Positions 12,807-44,810 of a stretch of DNA of 64,000 nucleotides are shown one piece after another. The translations under genes were made by a program, and so were the position numbers. The stretch is from Aspidiotus rigidus. Its lineage: Eukaryota; Arthropoda; Insecta; Hemiptera; Diaspididae. The stretch's first letter is position 1. Each line of letters starts with the position of its first letter. The DNA is taken from assembly GCA_035079385.1 (NCBI GenBank), contig JAVHKY010000001.1:6635501-6699500 (forward strand), read 5' to 3'. The notes under the pieces were generated by a model. It was not told the DNA's origin and did no database searches. It saw nothing but the letters and a program-made list of their open reading frames with translations.

Positions 12807-14681
12807 ATGGAATGTGAACTGAAACAGAAAAAAATGGTTGCTACCCTTCAATCGAGGAAGGACGCTTTGGAAGCAAAATTGCGCGAAAAAACATCGGAAT
12901 TGAAAAAATTGTGCATTCAAGAAGCCGAGCTGACCGGTATTTTGCCTCCAGAAACGCCCATCGAACCTGGTGAAAGTCCTCCTGTTTTCAGACGTCGTAT
13001 CGGTACGGCCTTCGCGTATCCTGAAAATCTAATCAACAAGCTCAAGTCCAAAGAAGAAGAAGCACTAGCAAAACTTGAATTAGAATGTAAGATACAGACT
13101 AACATAGCGGAGGCTGCGTTGGGTCTGGCGAATGACTTGAATGCTGGTAAATCAATCCGTCGCAAGCATAGATTAGAGTATCAACAAAGTCAGCGTAGAC
13201 TAACCGAATTGGAAACTCGTTTAAACGTACTCAGGCAGAGCATTAAAAGCAGTAATCAACTTAAACAGCGTAAGAAACCTCGACCACTGCTGAACGTCGA
13301 AGTAGATTGCGTCGATGGACCGGAACTCGCTCCCGACGATCTCAGCGGTCATTTTAATCATATGCATGATAAACCGTCCACTCTACCGTCAATAAGTCGC
13401 GATGTCATTCGTAATAGTCATTTTTATAATAGTTTTGGTAAGTCAACGCAAAACTACCCGGGTTATGTGCCTCCACAGTCTTATCAGCCACTTACCAAAA
13501 ATCAATGGAATCGTAACCAGCAGTATCGTCGAAGTGTTGAACGAACTCATCACAACTCGGCGTGTTACGATGATAGCGCAAATAATTGGCCAGAGGACTC
13601 AAGTACGTGGCGAAATACAGCACCAATCGGCTACTTCTCCAATCAGTGCTACACGACGTTACTCAGTGATAATACAAGAGTAAAGTCTCGCTATGGAAGC
13701 TTGGATCGAAGATATCGTAACTCGCATTGTGCTCCCACGGACGTTTCGTCTCGTGTTAGTCCAACTCAGGCTTCTGCCCAAAGAAACAGTCCGGTTGTAT
13801 ATACGGAAGTGAGTTGTCGAGCTTCACAGAATTGTCTACCGTTGCCGTCCCCCGAAACAAGTATTCTTAGCGCCGTATTACTGCCAAATCAAACGTATCC
13901 TGAGAATAGCTTAATGCGAACGCAATCTTTGGGTAATGTAGAGCCTCCGAAAAAGAGTGTAGATTCACATTCGTTGCAAGAAAAGAGTCATGATAGCTGT
14001 CAATCAAATACGTTGGGTAGAAAGGTACGTGAAAAAGAATGGCGCGAAACGGCCCTGGATTCCGAATGTTACGAGCGTCGAAGTCATACCCCGCCGTTGC
14101 ATCCGAGGGCTTCCAAAATGACCGAATCACCGGTGCCACAACGGCCTTTGTCCATGAGGAGTACCGTGCGTACCCCGCCGCCACCGTTACCACCTCCGCA
14201 CTGTCCAATACCACCTTCACCACCGCCCGTTGCGAGCAAGTCCCCGATAAAATCCCCGGTATTGGTGGATACCGTACCTTTCGAGTCACCCAAAAATCAT
14301 ACTGTAGTCGAGGTTGGTAAATGGCAGCCTTACAGGGAGGTAACCAAACCATTTGAAATGTCCGATTTTTATAAGTACAGTACTAAATTCCGAAAGATTA
14401 ATGAACAAAATTCTAAAAGTAGTAATAGCGAGATGCAGCAGACGACTCAGAATCGTGATGCTACGAACGCGAAGAAGCTGGAAACAATGCAAGAGAACTT
14501 GCCCGCGTACGAACGTAGAGGTGACGAAGATATTAATAAGAATAACGTAAATGATGTACCATGTTACGACCCGGTATTTTTGAATAATATCACCCATCGA
14601 CGCTATCATCGGCCATTAACAGTTGTAAATGATAGCAATGATAATAATATAGTTGGAAAACAGTGGTGCAATGAAGCTTGA
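12807..14681 (+). CDS. CUPID-domain protein (FRMD4/INAVA/CCDC120 type; Stepping stone-like)
   Basis: A single uninterrupted 624-codon frame. Residues about 1-155 match the CUPID (DUF3338) domain: a coiled coil with SRKDALEAKLREKTSELKKL, then ELTGILPPETPIEPGESPP, the basic RRRIGTAF, a second helix with AEAALGLANDL, and RRKHRLEYQQSQRRL. In this family the domain binds cytohesin Arf-GEFs; Drosophila Stepping stone is the insect relative. The rest is low-complexity, rich in Ser, Asn and Arg, with a polyproline tract at about residues 455-475 (TPPPPLPPP), a possible SH3/EVH1 ligand, and a conserved-looking segment before the end (KFRKINEQNS). The start is the first Met after the acceptor at 12781, because the upstream spliced frame has a stop. 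No FERM domain is visible upstream, so this is a CUPID-only protein or a short isoform. Function is inferred from the family. Confidence 0.85.
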   Translation: MECELKQKKMVATLQSRKDALEAKLREKTSELKKLCIQEAELTGILPPETPIEPGESPPVFRRRIGTAFAYPENLINKLKSKEEEALAKLELECKIQTNIAEAALGLANDLNAGKSIRRKHRLEYQQSQRRLTELETRLNVLRQSIKSSNQLKQRKKPRPLLNVEVDCVDGPELAPDDLSGHFNHMHDKPSTLPSISRDVIRNSHFYNSFGKSTQNYPGYVPPQSYQPLTKNQWNRNQQYRRSVERTHHNSACYDDSANNWPEDSSTWRNTAPIGYFSNQCYTTLLSDNTRVKSRYGSLDRRYRNSHCAPTDVSSRVSPTQASAQRNSPVVYTEVSCRASQNCLPLPSPETSILSAVLLPNQTYPENSLMRTQSLGNVEPPKKSVDSHSLQEKSHDSCQSNTLGRKVREKEWRETALDSECYERRSHTPPLHPRASKMTESPVPQRPLSMRSTVRTPPPPLPPPHCPIPPSPPPVASKSPIKSPVLVDTVPFESPKNHTVVEVGKWQPYREVTKPFEMSDFYKYSTKFRKINEQNSKSSNSEMQQTTQNRDATNAKKLETMQENLPAYERRGDEDINKNNVNDVPCYDPVFLNNITHRRYHRPLTVVNDSNDNNIVGKQWCNEA

Positions 14682-17220
14682 GGAATTTGTGAAAAAGCAG
14701 CTATCGATTCATTTTCTCGGTTTGTTAATGAGTAATTTCTATTTTATTTTCGTGTTTATGAAAACGCTTGAAAGACTTCAGAAAAACCGTGCTCGTTATT
14801 ATTTACGCCGAATGTTTGTTTAAACTTTTTCCAATCAATATCGTAAAGATTCAATCGATTAGCCAAAATTCGGGTCCAAATTTAAAAACATATCAAATTG
14901 TTTTATTCGACAACTTTCTTTAACAATTTAAATGATGAATTATGTTTTAACGTCGTATGTTGTTAGAAAGCACGAAGAAAATCTTTTTCGAATGTCTGGT
15001 CAATTACGTAGGTCAGAGGAATATTTGCATTTAAAGTCGAACAGGGGGGCTTGAAATTAATCTTGTTTGGTAAATCTAATTTTTGTCTCTATTCACTACA
15101 GCATTTCTTTCCTTTCCTTCTTGCGGTGAAATTATTAGAAACCCATCTTCGTTAGTGCTATTTGTTCTTTTTTTTTTATTTCAATTTTTGGACTAATCAA
15201 TATTTCAAATAAATCACGTGCGAACTTGATAATTGAGAGTATGAGATGGTTTGCTTTCCGAAAACAATTACGCACCAATAATAACTATACAATTCTTTCA
15301 CCAGATGATTATTTTCTATAATTATGACAAACTTTTAGGAATCTAACATCTTTTTAGGATTTTATTCATCTTTCTTCCATCATCAGAGAATCTTCCTATC
15401 ACTTGAATATTATCTAAGAAGTCTTCAAGGTGTTCAACAAATAATAATAGTAATAAATGATTATTTAAACAGAGGTATCGAGATACTTCGCTTCTTGAAA
15501 ACCGTAGATCCATCGTCATTGTCGCTATCGATTTAGATATGATTTCTTCATCGTTGCTTAATTCAGTCAGGCGAATATATACGTACGGGCTTATTTTGTT
15601 GTGCCAAGTCGCAATCTGTTCATTTATCTTTTGGACGTCGATAAATTATTTTCCTTTTTTCAGAAAGTTATATTGGACCTTCTTTGTTTTTGATATGTGT
15701 ATCGTTCCAAAAATCCTCCTATGCGGTCAAAAAATTTTTAAATCGGTGAGATACGTACCAAATTTTACGTGGAAACGTAGATTTTTTATACTTTCAGTTA
15801 AGATGCGTTTTTATATCACCATCGAAAGTATATGATCATTCTTTTTACTGAATTTATGAATCTAGACTTTTCTTCGACTCCGAATGCAGATTTATTAAGT
15901 TGTGGGTTTTATACACTCTTTTTTTTTCTTTCTTTCTTTCTTTTCAGTTTATCTGACATCGATTTTCTGAACTCAGGTCAAGTGATAGCTATTAATCTGT
16001 ATTATAACATTGTGAATGAGTATTAATTTGAAATTGTATTCTTGTTGTCGTATTAGTATTTCGATAATTTAAATTTATATTGGAATACGGTTAGAAAGTT
16101 ACCTCGAAAACCAAAAGTATAGCTTTGAGTACATTTAAAATAATTTATTTTTGTATTGGGTGATTATTTTATTTCGTATTGTTAGAATATTCCCTTCCAT
16201 CTCCTTCCTTTCAGAGCATAACCTTAGGGACGGGGAAAAAAACAAAAACATGCGAGAATGTTTTCTTGACAACTCGTTCACGTTATTTTGTCATGAATAC
16301 ATGCTATGTTTCCCAAGATATTAACATTATTCCACTCAAAACCAATTTTGTGTTCTTTCGCATTTTCTCCACAGTATTTGTCATGTGTGTTGTTTGGTAA
16401 TTACTTCATTTTGTTTCTTAATTTTCATATCATATATAATTTTGTGAATATTATGCTAGTAACTTTCACGTTCTATAATTTTTTTTTTTTATGTAAAGCA
16501 AAAAATTGCAAAATATCCACAGAGATTTAATTTTAACTACCTATTATTAATTTTACTCGTACGAATATTTTTCTTTATATTGATACGTAAATTTGTTTTT
16601 ACCATTTTTGGAACAACGCGAGCTTATATTTTTATACTTACTGTTACGTCAGGTTAAAAACGAAGAGAATTAGTGAGTATATTTTTATGTAAACATTTTT
16701 TATTGAATTGTGAGAGATCAACGAGCTTATAATAATGAAAACAAGCGTTTTTCTTCTTATGTAATATTTTTATTCGGTATTCTAATATACCATTCTTAAT
16801 TGAGAGAAACAATCGTTGAAATGATTCAATCGAAATTGTACAATATCTGAGATCCATATCTTGTAAGATTCGATTTCTCTTTCTATAGAAGCGAACACAT
16901 TTTGAGATTTGCGACTACAAAATAAATTACAAGCACAAAATGGACGGTTACTTAAAGCGAAAATAGTTGGCCGAAAATTTGTCTTATCTAGCTCTTCTTC
17001 GCTGCTAACAGTATCAGTCCCTGGAATTTTTCCTCGTGATTCGCCGAGAGAGTTGCAATAACATCTTCTTTGAATTTGAAATACCACGATTGGTACGGCA
17101 TTTTTTGATAACTCTTTTGCTTGCTGCCGTTTGGCTTTGGACTGACAATGTCTACACGTCGGTATGAATACTTTACGTTTGAGGTAATTTTTCTCCATCA
17201 ATTCAAATGTGATTATAATT
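14682..17220. other. Long AT-rich 3' flank of the CUPID gene
   Basis: No domain-bearing frame. The small frames 15539-15835, 15832-16026, 16179-16400 and 16306-16530 are Phe/Leu/Ile-rich products of T-rich DNA. AATAAA occurs near 15208 and could be a polyadenylation signal. The stretch is best read as 3' UTR plus intergenic DNA. Confidence 0.5.
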
Positions 17221-17223
17221 GCG

Positions 17224-17237
17224 AAAAAAAAAAAAAA
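17224..17237 (-). terminator. Pol III terminator of tRNA-Ser
   Basis: A run of T on the minus strand begins shortly after the 3' end of the tRNA, the normal RNA polymerase III stop signal. Confidence 0.8.
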
Positions 17238-17248
17238 GCTGTCGCCTC

Positions 17249-17330
17249 CGCAGTCGGTAGGACTCGAACCTACGCTCCCAGAGGGAATCTGATTTCTAGT
17301 CAGACGCCTTAACCACTCGGCCACGACTGC
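17249..17330 (-). tRNA. tRNA-Ser(AGA): tRNA-Ser (anticodon AGA)
   Basis: 82-nt class II tRNA without intron. Acceptor stem GCAGTCG/CGACTGC with discriminator G; A box TGGCCGAGTGG; anticodon loop CTAGAAA flanked by paired TCTGA/TCAGA, anticodon AGA at plus positions 17295-17297 (read as IGA, decoding UCU/UCC/UCA). A long serine-type variable arm CCCTCTGGG and the B box GGTTCGAGTCC follow. A T-run terminator lies downstream. It looks functional. Confidence 0.97.
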
Positions 17331-18099
17331 GACGCTTGAATCGTTGCGTAGTACAGTATACAACTTCTACCCGAACTAATATTTCAATGATGTACTCTTA
17401 ATTCAACATTTCTGTATGAAAATTACGAACTACTTCATACTTTCAAATACTGAGAGAATTATTTCAGTCAACACTGTAACAGAAACAGACCACATATCCC
17501 TACACTTTCGTAGAAATCACTGATACAGTATTTTCTGGATTATCTAGCTCTAAAACAAAAGAACCCTCAAATTTGCCATGGCAACCTTTATTTACAAGTA
17601 CAACTGAATAAAAATTGAAAACAAGAAAAGTTTGATATAATTAAGAAAGTTTGGAATAGTTTTTCTAGGTAGTGTACAACGTCGAATGAGTAAAAAGTGA
17701 AACCGAGGTCGTCAACCTCGACACGAGTTTAATTTTGATGGTTTACCGGTATTCAGAAACTAGTGTTTGTAAGCTCTCGTACTTCTTCGTTATAGAATGA
17801 AAGCATGCAAGCATAATCAAATTTGAATGACGCTATTTTTCCCTTTCTTCCAATTGATTCACAGCACCCTGATTTCTGATGAATATATAACCTGCGGATA
17901 AACCATGTTCTCCGCTTGGCCAGATAAGTTCTGGTTTAAATACCAATGCTCGACAATATGTTCAGGTACCAACTTAGGATAATCTATAATTATGCGATGG
18001 GTACTAGACCTATTGACTTATAAAGTTATGGCGAAAAACAAATAATTAGCCTAGGTGGAAACCTAATTTGTTAATTTGGAAGAAAAGAATAAAAAAAGA

Positions 18100-39157
<21,058 letters not shown>

Positions 39158-39860
39158 AATTCCATGGTATTGATTATGGCTGGATACATGAAATACTTGT
39201 AGGTACCTATACTGATGCTGATGCCCATTCTGGGAAAATAGATATGTTTCTCTATTTCACACTGTTGAACAAATTCATGTACGAGTATTTCATAAATTGT
39301 CCGTCTTACATAGGAAAAATTAAAAGTTCTTCTCACTATAATTACGGCTCCAAATGAGCACTCTCCAAATTTTTTTCAGAAAAATATTCTGATGAAAATT
39401 ATTTCCGGAAGGAGAAATTACAAGGGCTTTTGCCAGCTTGACCATCTGATTTATGGACCCGCACAAAGAACAAGGAGAGGACAGAGAAAATGTAAAGCAA
39501 AAATATCAGGAAAAAAATGCCACAATACTACATAATGCAAGAAAAGTATTTCTTTTTCTACTACTCGGCGCGGCTACTATAGCAGTGTTGGTATCAGGGC
39601 TGAGAATCGGAACCCGGATCCCGAAATTTTTTCAAGTCACAAATCCAAATTCCGAAAGATATCATACCTTCTTTTTTTTTTTCTTTTTTTTTTTTCTTTC
39701 TTGGGGAGATCCGGATAGCCAAAGATATCCCATAATATGCTTATTTTCTGTGAGATACGAACCCTGAAATATTCTGTATATTTTCTCTTTGCGAGATTCG
39801 GATCCGAAAAGACCACTTTTTTTAAATTTTCTGTAAGATCCAGATCCCAGAAGATCCCGA
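39158..39860. other. 3' flank of FBF1, no gene recognised
   Basis: Contains T-rich runs and, near 39600-39860, a loose repetition of GAGATCCGGAT/GATTCGGATCC and CCCGAAATTTT motifs. The frame 39453-39767 is read through this repetition and has no recognisable domain. Confidence 0.4.
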
Positions 39861-39865
39861 ATTTT

Positions 39866-40590
39866 TTTGCGGGGAACCCGCTATCTCTTTTGTTAGGGGT
39901 ACTTTCAATAAATTTTTGTCCTTGAGCGCGAGTGGCCCGAGGTTGATGACGTCATAGAGAGGGGGGGGGGGGACTTGGAAAAATGTCGAATCTCGAGCTA
40001 TATTATGATGGGAGTCAAAATTTTTCATAGTTTTTCGCCGAACGGCACATGGCGGACACATGATAGGAACGGGACTTGAAAGAATTTCGACCTCCAAGCT
40101 ACTTATGATAGGAGGGAAACTTAAAAATAGTATAAGGCCAGTAAAATAAGGCCTACACCTACTAGAAGCGTAGTATAATATAGTTCGAGAGTCTCAATTT
40201 TTCTTAACTCTCGAGCTTTATATGATAGGAGAGGGACTTGAAAAATTGTGGACTCTCGAGCTATATATGATAGGAGGGGGACTCGACAAAATTTTGACTC
40301 TCGAGCTATACATTATAGGAGGGAGACTTAGAAAAATTTCGACTCTTGAACTAGGGACTTAAAAAAATGTCCACTGTTGAGCTATATATCACAGAAGGAG
40401 GACTCAGAAAAACAACGACTTCCTTGAAATTGCAGCGCGTTCAAGTTGCCACGTCATCATTTTCGGGACTTAATAAAACTTCAGGCTCTAAGCTTTATAT
40501 GATAGGAGGAGGACTTGGAAAAATTCTCGGGACAATGGGTTCCCCGCTACCATTGCAGTCCTGCAATGGCATCTAATTTTTACCGACTTT
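39866..40590. mobile_element. Partial copies of the satellite/inverted-repeat element family
   Basis: GCGGGGAACCCGCTATCTCTTTTGT at 39869 is the inverted counterpart of 37600-37636. GGTTGATGACGTCATAGAG and satellite monomers (GAGCTATATATGATAGGAGG) follow to about 40350. Then GCAGCGCGTTCAAGTTGCCA, GGGTTCCCCGCT and the CCATTGCAGTCCTGCAATGG end match 32510-32660 inverted. This is a fragmented sister of the 32458-37777 element. Confidence 0.7.
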
Positions 40591-40647
40591 TCTATTCACA
40601 AAAGTGAAGTATTACACCCGTAGCAAGGTAAACAGGGGGCGGGGGCA

Positions 40648-41127
40648 ATGAACTTTGTTTCAACAGATGACGTGGAAGGAGCTTTTGAAGCTTTGATAAA
40701 TTCCAATATAATTCCTAACGACAACGCTTGTTCCCAAGTCCTCAGCGATTTTCAAGACACCTGGGTGGGACGTCCACGACGGAATCGTCCGAGACATTCG
40801 CTGGACTTCGCTCTCACATCGTGGAATTGTGTCGAATCTGTTGAAAGTTGTGGCCCAAAAACCACCAACGCGGTTGAGGCGTGGCACCGTGGATTTGAAT
40901 TCGTCCTCAGCATAAGTCATCTTAGCCCTTATAAATATGTTGCGGCACTTTTGCGCGAACAAACAATGACAGCAGCAAAATTTGAGCAAAATGTAGCTGG
41001 GGAGCCAGTATTGAAAAAAAGGAAATATATTGATACTGCGTCGCGATTGCTGAATGTTGTCAGTGACTTTGATAGTTACCCCATTCCAGATTACCTAAGG
41101 GCTGTTGCTCACAATATTTCATATTAA
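40648..41127 (+). pseudogene. MULE transposase C-terminal fragment
   Basis: An open 159-codon frame: TDDVEGAFEALINSNIIPND, FQDTWVGRPRRNRPRHSLDF, TNAVEAWHRGFEFVLSISHL, YKYVAALLREQ, ending DYLRAVAHNISY. It aligns along its length with the remnant at 27755-28100 (DEVVEAFDVL, FENTWIGRP, NSVEGWHNGF, GVAHNIAY), the MULE C-terminal signature. It is intact over this stretch but lacks the catalytic DDE region, so it is a truncated element rather than a host gene. Terminal-like A/T repeats (TTTTGCGAGATTAATTTTGC, TCAATTTTCTATTGTAAATT) follow to about 41340. Confidence 0.8.
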
Positions 41128-41349
41128 TTTCTTTACAATATTTTGGAATTTGTATTTACAATGTAAATTATAATTTTATCATCAATAAAAAAAATTTGCG
41201 ATCAATTTTTGCGAGATTAATTTTGCGGTAAATTATTACAAGATCAATTTCGCGCGTGAAATTCTCCATGCGTTATATTATCTCATTTGATCAATTTTCT
41301 ATTGTAAATTTTCGGTGTTAAATTTTCGTGGGATCAATCCTCCGGCTCT

Positions 41350-42225
41350 CAAACATTTCATGTTGAAAAAAAACAAGACAAAACTACGCAAAAATTTGTG
41401 GGGGGGGGAGGGTGAAAAAGTAAAAATGGGTCATATAGTTTGGGTACGTTCTCTAACCACATTGTGTGAAATCATTCACTTCTCAATTTCCATAATATCA
41501 ATTCGCACCACACGGATTTGGAATCCAGTAGGAGCCTAGAGGCGATATCTAAAATGCACTAAAAGGTGAATATGGTGTTTTTGACCGCTCGGGGTTCTAC
41601 AAGTGAAATCAACTCCACTGCCTCAAATATTGTTATTTATAGAAAAATTTAGAGAATAAAAGGTGTAGCTCTCGTAATTACCCTTCCTCAGATTTATTGG
41701 AAAACTTTTCTGACATCTTCAGCTTTTTGTTCAAATTGCACCAATCAGCAAACAATATTTGTTTTGCCGACACTCCCTAAAACGAAATTCGTGAGTAGAT
41801 GTACGCGATACTAGCGCAGACACCTGAATATGCAGCACTAGAAACGGAGTTCAAAAGGATTCGCAATGGCTAAACTGATTTCTTTGTATCGATATTATTC
41901 TATACTTTGACTGACATTACATTAGGATTTAGGAATTACTTGGAAAAAATGCACATTTATCTAGGTATGAAGAGAAGCTAGGAAAGTGGGACGGATATTC
42001 TACCACCTTACCATCCGACCACATTTGACCTTGACCTGCTTGTTAGCCGAAACTATGTCTCGTAAATAGTTTACATTCGACGAGTTGGTTGATCATTTTC
42101 AATTTACGTCAGTGATTAAGAAGAATTCGCGATAGTGAAGGTATCAATACGGAGATCGAAGAAATAAAGGATTTTCGAGAGTTTTTGACATGTTTCATGT
42201 CTTTTCTCTCGCCGGACCCCGATTT
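41350..42225. other. Intergenic, no gene recognised
   Basis: AT-rich, with a G run at 41401-41408. The frame 41315-41539 has no domain. A GACATGTTTCATGTC palindrome lies near 42187, just before the tandem repeat. Confidence 0.4.
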
Positions 42226-42227
42226 TG

Positions 42228-42500
42228 AAATTCGCGAGTACACCCCCCCCCCCCCCCCCCCCTCCGTCAAGAGAGACCGTGCGCATGCAAATCTCTATCC
42301 GATAGTCGATTCAGAAATTTGCGAGTACACTTGCGTGCGTGTGTGCGTGCGCATGCACATCTCCACCCCGTGGGAGATTCAGAAATTTGCGAGTACACCC
42401 CGCGTGCGCGTGCGTGTGTGCGTGCACATCTATACCCCGGGGATGATTCAGAAATATGCGAGTACACCCCGCGTCCACGTGCGTCTGTGTTCTCATACCA
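42228..42500. repeat. Four-copy tandem repeat (~69 bp) with a 19-C run
   Basis: The unit starts with an ATTCAGAAATTTGCGAGTAC-like core, then CACCCCGCGTGCG and CGTGCACATCTATACCCCG. Copies start near 42232, 42310, 42379 and 42448. The first has a pure C run at about 42243-42261. The 69-bp period (23 codons) keeps frames open on both strands, but there is no protein family match. It is GC- and CG-rich compared with its surroundings. Confidence 0.85.
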
Positions 42501-42845
42501 TTCTAATACAACTGCGAAAGGCGGAAGCCCAAAATATTATTATCTTATATCAGACTTATGCTAAACCAAAACCGGGACCAAGGAAGAGGGCGAAGGAGCG
42601 GAGCGAGTGAGCCCCACGAAAGGTGATACCTCAAAATATTTCTCATAAAGGCGATACCTCATATTTCTCATAGAAGACTTAAATTTTCTCATACCATTGT
42701 AATACAGCACCCACAATAGGTGATACCTCAAAATATTTCTCATACAAGACTTATACGAGGCCAAGATAGGTAAGGGGGCAAACGTGTAATATCTCACGAA
42801 CATTAAACGAATCCGTTCCTCTAAGGTACTGCTATCCATAATGTA

Positions 42846-42878
42846 CGCGAAAAAGACGAATACTCCGAATGGAGAGTA
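42846..42878 (-). repeat. Inverted Penelope terminal segment
   Basis: CGCGAAAAAGACGAATACTC CGAATGGAGAGTAA is the reverse complement of the segment at about 49443-49477 that ends the second Penelope-like copy. It sits immediately upstream of the N-terminal frame of the first copy, and a further local inverted repeat (ACTGCTATCCATA / TATGGATAGCCGT) surrounds it. Partial inverted pseudo-LTRs are a known Penelope-like trait. Confidence 0.7.
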
Positions 42879-42893
42879 ATTTTCGCGTATAGT

Positions 42894-44542
42894 ATGGATA
42901 GCCGTAACTTAGAGGAACGGATTCGTTTAATTGAGAACGCTTCTGCGGCGTATTTACAGTTCCTCTTTCTGAAATTTCGGAAGCAACGCGCTTCGTTTTC
43001 CTTTCGTATTTTGTTTCTTCGTCGGTGTTTAGTGTTGCATTTGAGACCTAAGTTCGTTAAATTCCGGTTCTACTCCGATTGTAAGACCACGACCAAGAGG
43101 CTGGAAAATTATATATATGAGAAAGAAGTGGATAAGAACGGAACTGCGGAGATGGCATGGTAAATATAATATCACTACGAGATTGAACCTTCTGGTCCAT
43201 TCGAGACTCTCCGGTATGGTCCTCCCCCTTGAGTTTGATTACTTTATGCGGGACGTCAATTTAAAGTGTCGGAAGTTTGAGGTGAAGTTGAGGGAGAAGA
43301 AAAATAAGAAGTTGTCCTCTCTAATGAAGGTTAATGGTGATGTGGTTGAGGGTGGTACTCCTCACAATGAATTTGGCGAATTTTTCGACCTATTGAACGC
43401 CTGTTGGTCACCTAATTTTTGTAAGTTTGATGATAAATATTTCGAGTTCCCTGAGGAGGTAGGGATCCCTATTGGTTCCCCCTTAGGCTCCCTTATTTCG
43501 GAGGTTTTTATGTCTAAATTTGAGGTTGACCTGTTTTCTTCGGGCCAGGTGTTTTTGAATCACGTTTTCTATTGGCATAGGTACTTGGACGACATATTGT
43601 GCGCGTGGACCGGTCCCGCGGAGTTCCTTAGTGAGTTTCTCGCTTATTTAAATAGTTTATATCCGTCCATCAAGTTCACTCTTGAAGTTGGCGGCTTATC
43701 AATAAATTTTCTGGACTTAACCATATGCGTCATTGACGGGGTCCATGATTTCGGTATTTACCGGAAAAGTACTTCGACCGATATCGCTATCCACGGGTCG
43801 TCTTTCGTACCTTTTGCCCATAAAGTTGCTACATTTAATAGTTTAATACATCGCCTCACTCAGATCCCTTTGAGTGAGGTAGCGTTTAATAAGGAACTCG
43901 TGACGATAAAGCACTTGGCTAGAGTGAATCAGGTCAAAGTGGACATTGACCTCATGGTCCGTAGGAGACTTACAAGAAAAAGTCTCGATTCTACTACCTC
44001 CCTCCCCCGCCAGTTGCATCTTGATAGGCGTAAACGGTGGATTAGGATGCCGTTTTTGGGGAAGTTTTCTTCGGAGGTGAGCCGTGTCCTCCGTCCCTTT
44101 GGTTTCCGCCGGCGTTTTATAGTACCAATACGGTGAAGAGCCTTTTGGTCAAGTTAAAGGATCCGATACCGATGGCCGAGAGGGAGGGTTTTATAGGGTG
44201 GCCTGTGGTGATTGCCCGAGTGTGTATATAGGGATGACTAGCCGTTAATTCAAAATTAGAGTTGATGAACACAGGAAAGCATGGGAAAAAAGAAAAGTAG
44301 GGGAGTCGGCGTTTGCTGACCACTTAATTGAATGTGGTCATAGCCTCAAAGAGGGATCTGAAGTTCTCCTCCACAGGGAAAAATCTTATTTTAGGCGCTT
44401 AGCTTTAGAGGAAATTGAAATTCATCGTCACCGAAATATTAAAGACATTACCGTGGTGAACAGGTACATTCCGGAGGAGGGATTGATTGAATTAGTCTAT
44501 GAGAATGATTCACATTTCGATGACTCGCTGGTTCAGTCATGA
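42894..44542 (+). pseudogene. Penelope-like retroelement copy 1 (RT palm + GIY-YIG), disrupted
   Basis: Encodes a PLE protein in pieces. The N-terminal part runs from 42894 (NLEERIRLIENASAAY), shifts frame near 43140 and continues PLEFDYFMRDVNLKCRKFEV. After KKLSSLMK the frame jumps to the equivalent of copy 2's PHNELQEFFDLLN, so the RT fingers, including motif A, are deleted. Then come IPIGSPLGSLISEVFM (motif B) and RYLDDILCAW (YLDD, motif C), with INFLDLTI following. The frame stops at 44136. In another frame VACGDCPSVYIGMTSR (GIY-YIG core), a stop at about 44248, then GESAFADHLIECGHS and GLIELVYEN end at 44542. It cannot make an active protein. It is the same family as 47760-49337. Confidence 0.9.
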
Positions 44543-44600
44543 CCTCCTCGTTCGTTGTTACTTGTTCTTGTTGGTGTTGGGTTCAGTCGCTTTCTATACC

Positions 44601-44630
44601 GTGAGAATGACTGTTTAGTCGAAAGCGCTC
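44601..44630 (+). other. Conserved hairpin after Penelope copy 1 (hammerhead-like segment)
   Basis: Stem GACT/AGTC with loop GTTT, followed by GAAAGCGCTCG. The equivalent position after copy 2 (49391-49413) has stem GGTT/AACC with loop TATT and the same GAAAGCGCTCG. Both stem sides differ while pairing is kept. Penelope-like elements are known to carry hammerhead ribozymes, whose stem II is followed by GAAA; the upstream core here is degenerate. Confidence 0.45.
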
Positions 44631-44810
44631 GGTTTGTTTGTTTTATTGCGGTTCTAGTATTTGGTTTCGTTACTCTTTGCGAATATATTTCTCTATGATG
44701 GATGACCGTAAAATTAAAAAAACACTCACGCAGTCGCGTGAGTAGTACACGACTTTTCTTCCCACAATGCAAAAAACGACGGCTTCCTTAACGAAGTTAA
44801 ACGAGGAACG

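Noticed and set aside
13402..14609. Overlapping frames on both strands of the CUPID exon
   Set aside because: Shadows of the main 624-codon frame.
44700..44760. Helitron 3' end suggested by CTCACGCAGTCGCGTGAG hairpin, also seen near 26625
   Set aside because: No CTRR terminus after the hairpin and no 5' TC end or RepHel coding seen, so unsupported, though the hairpin itself recurs.
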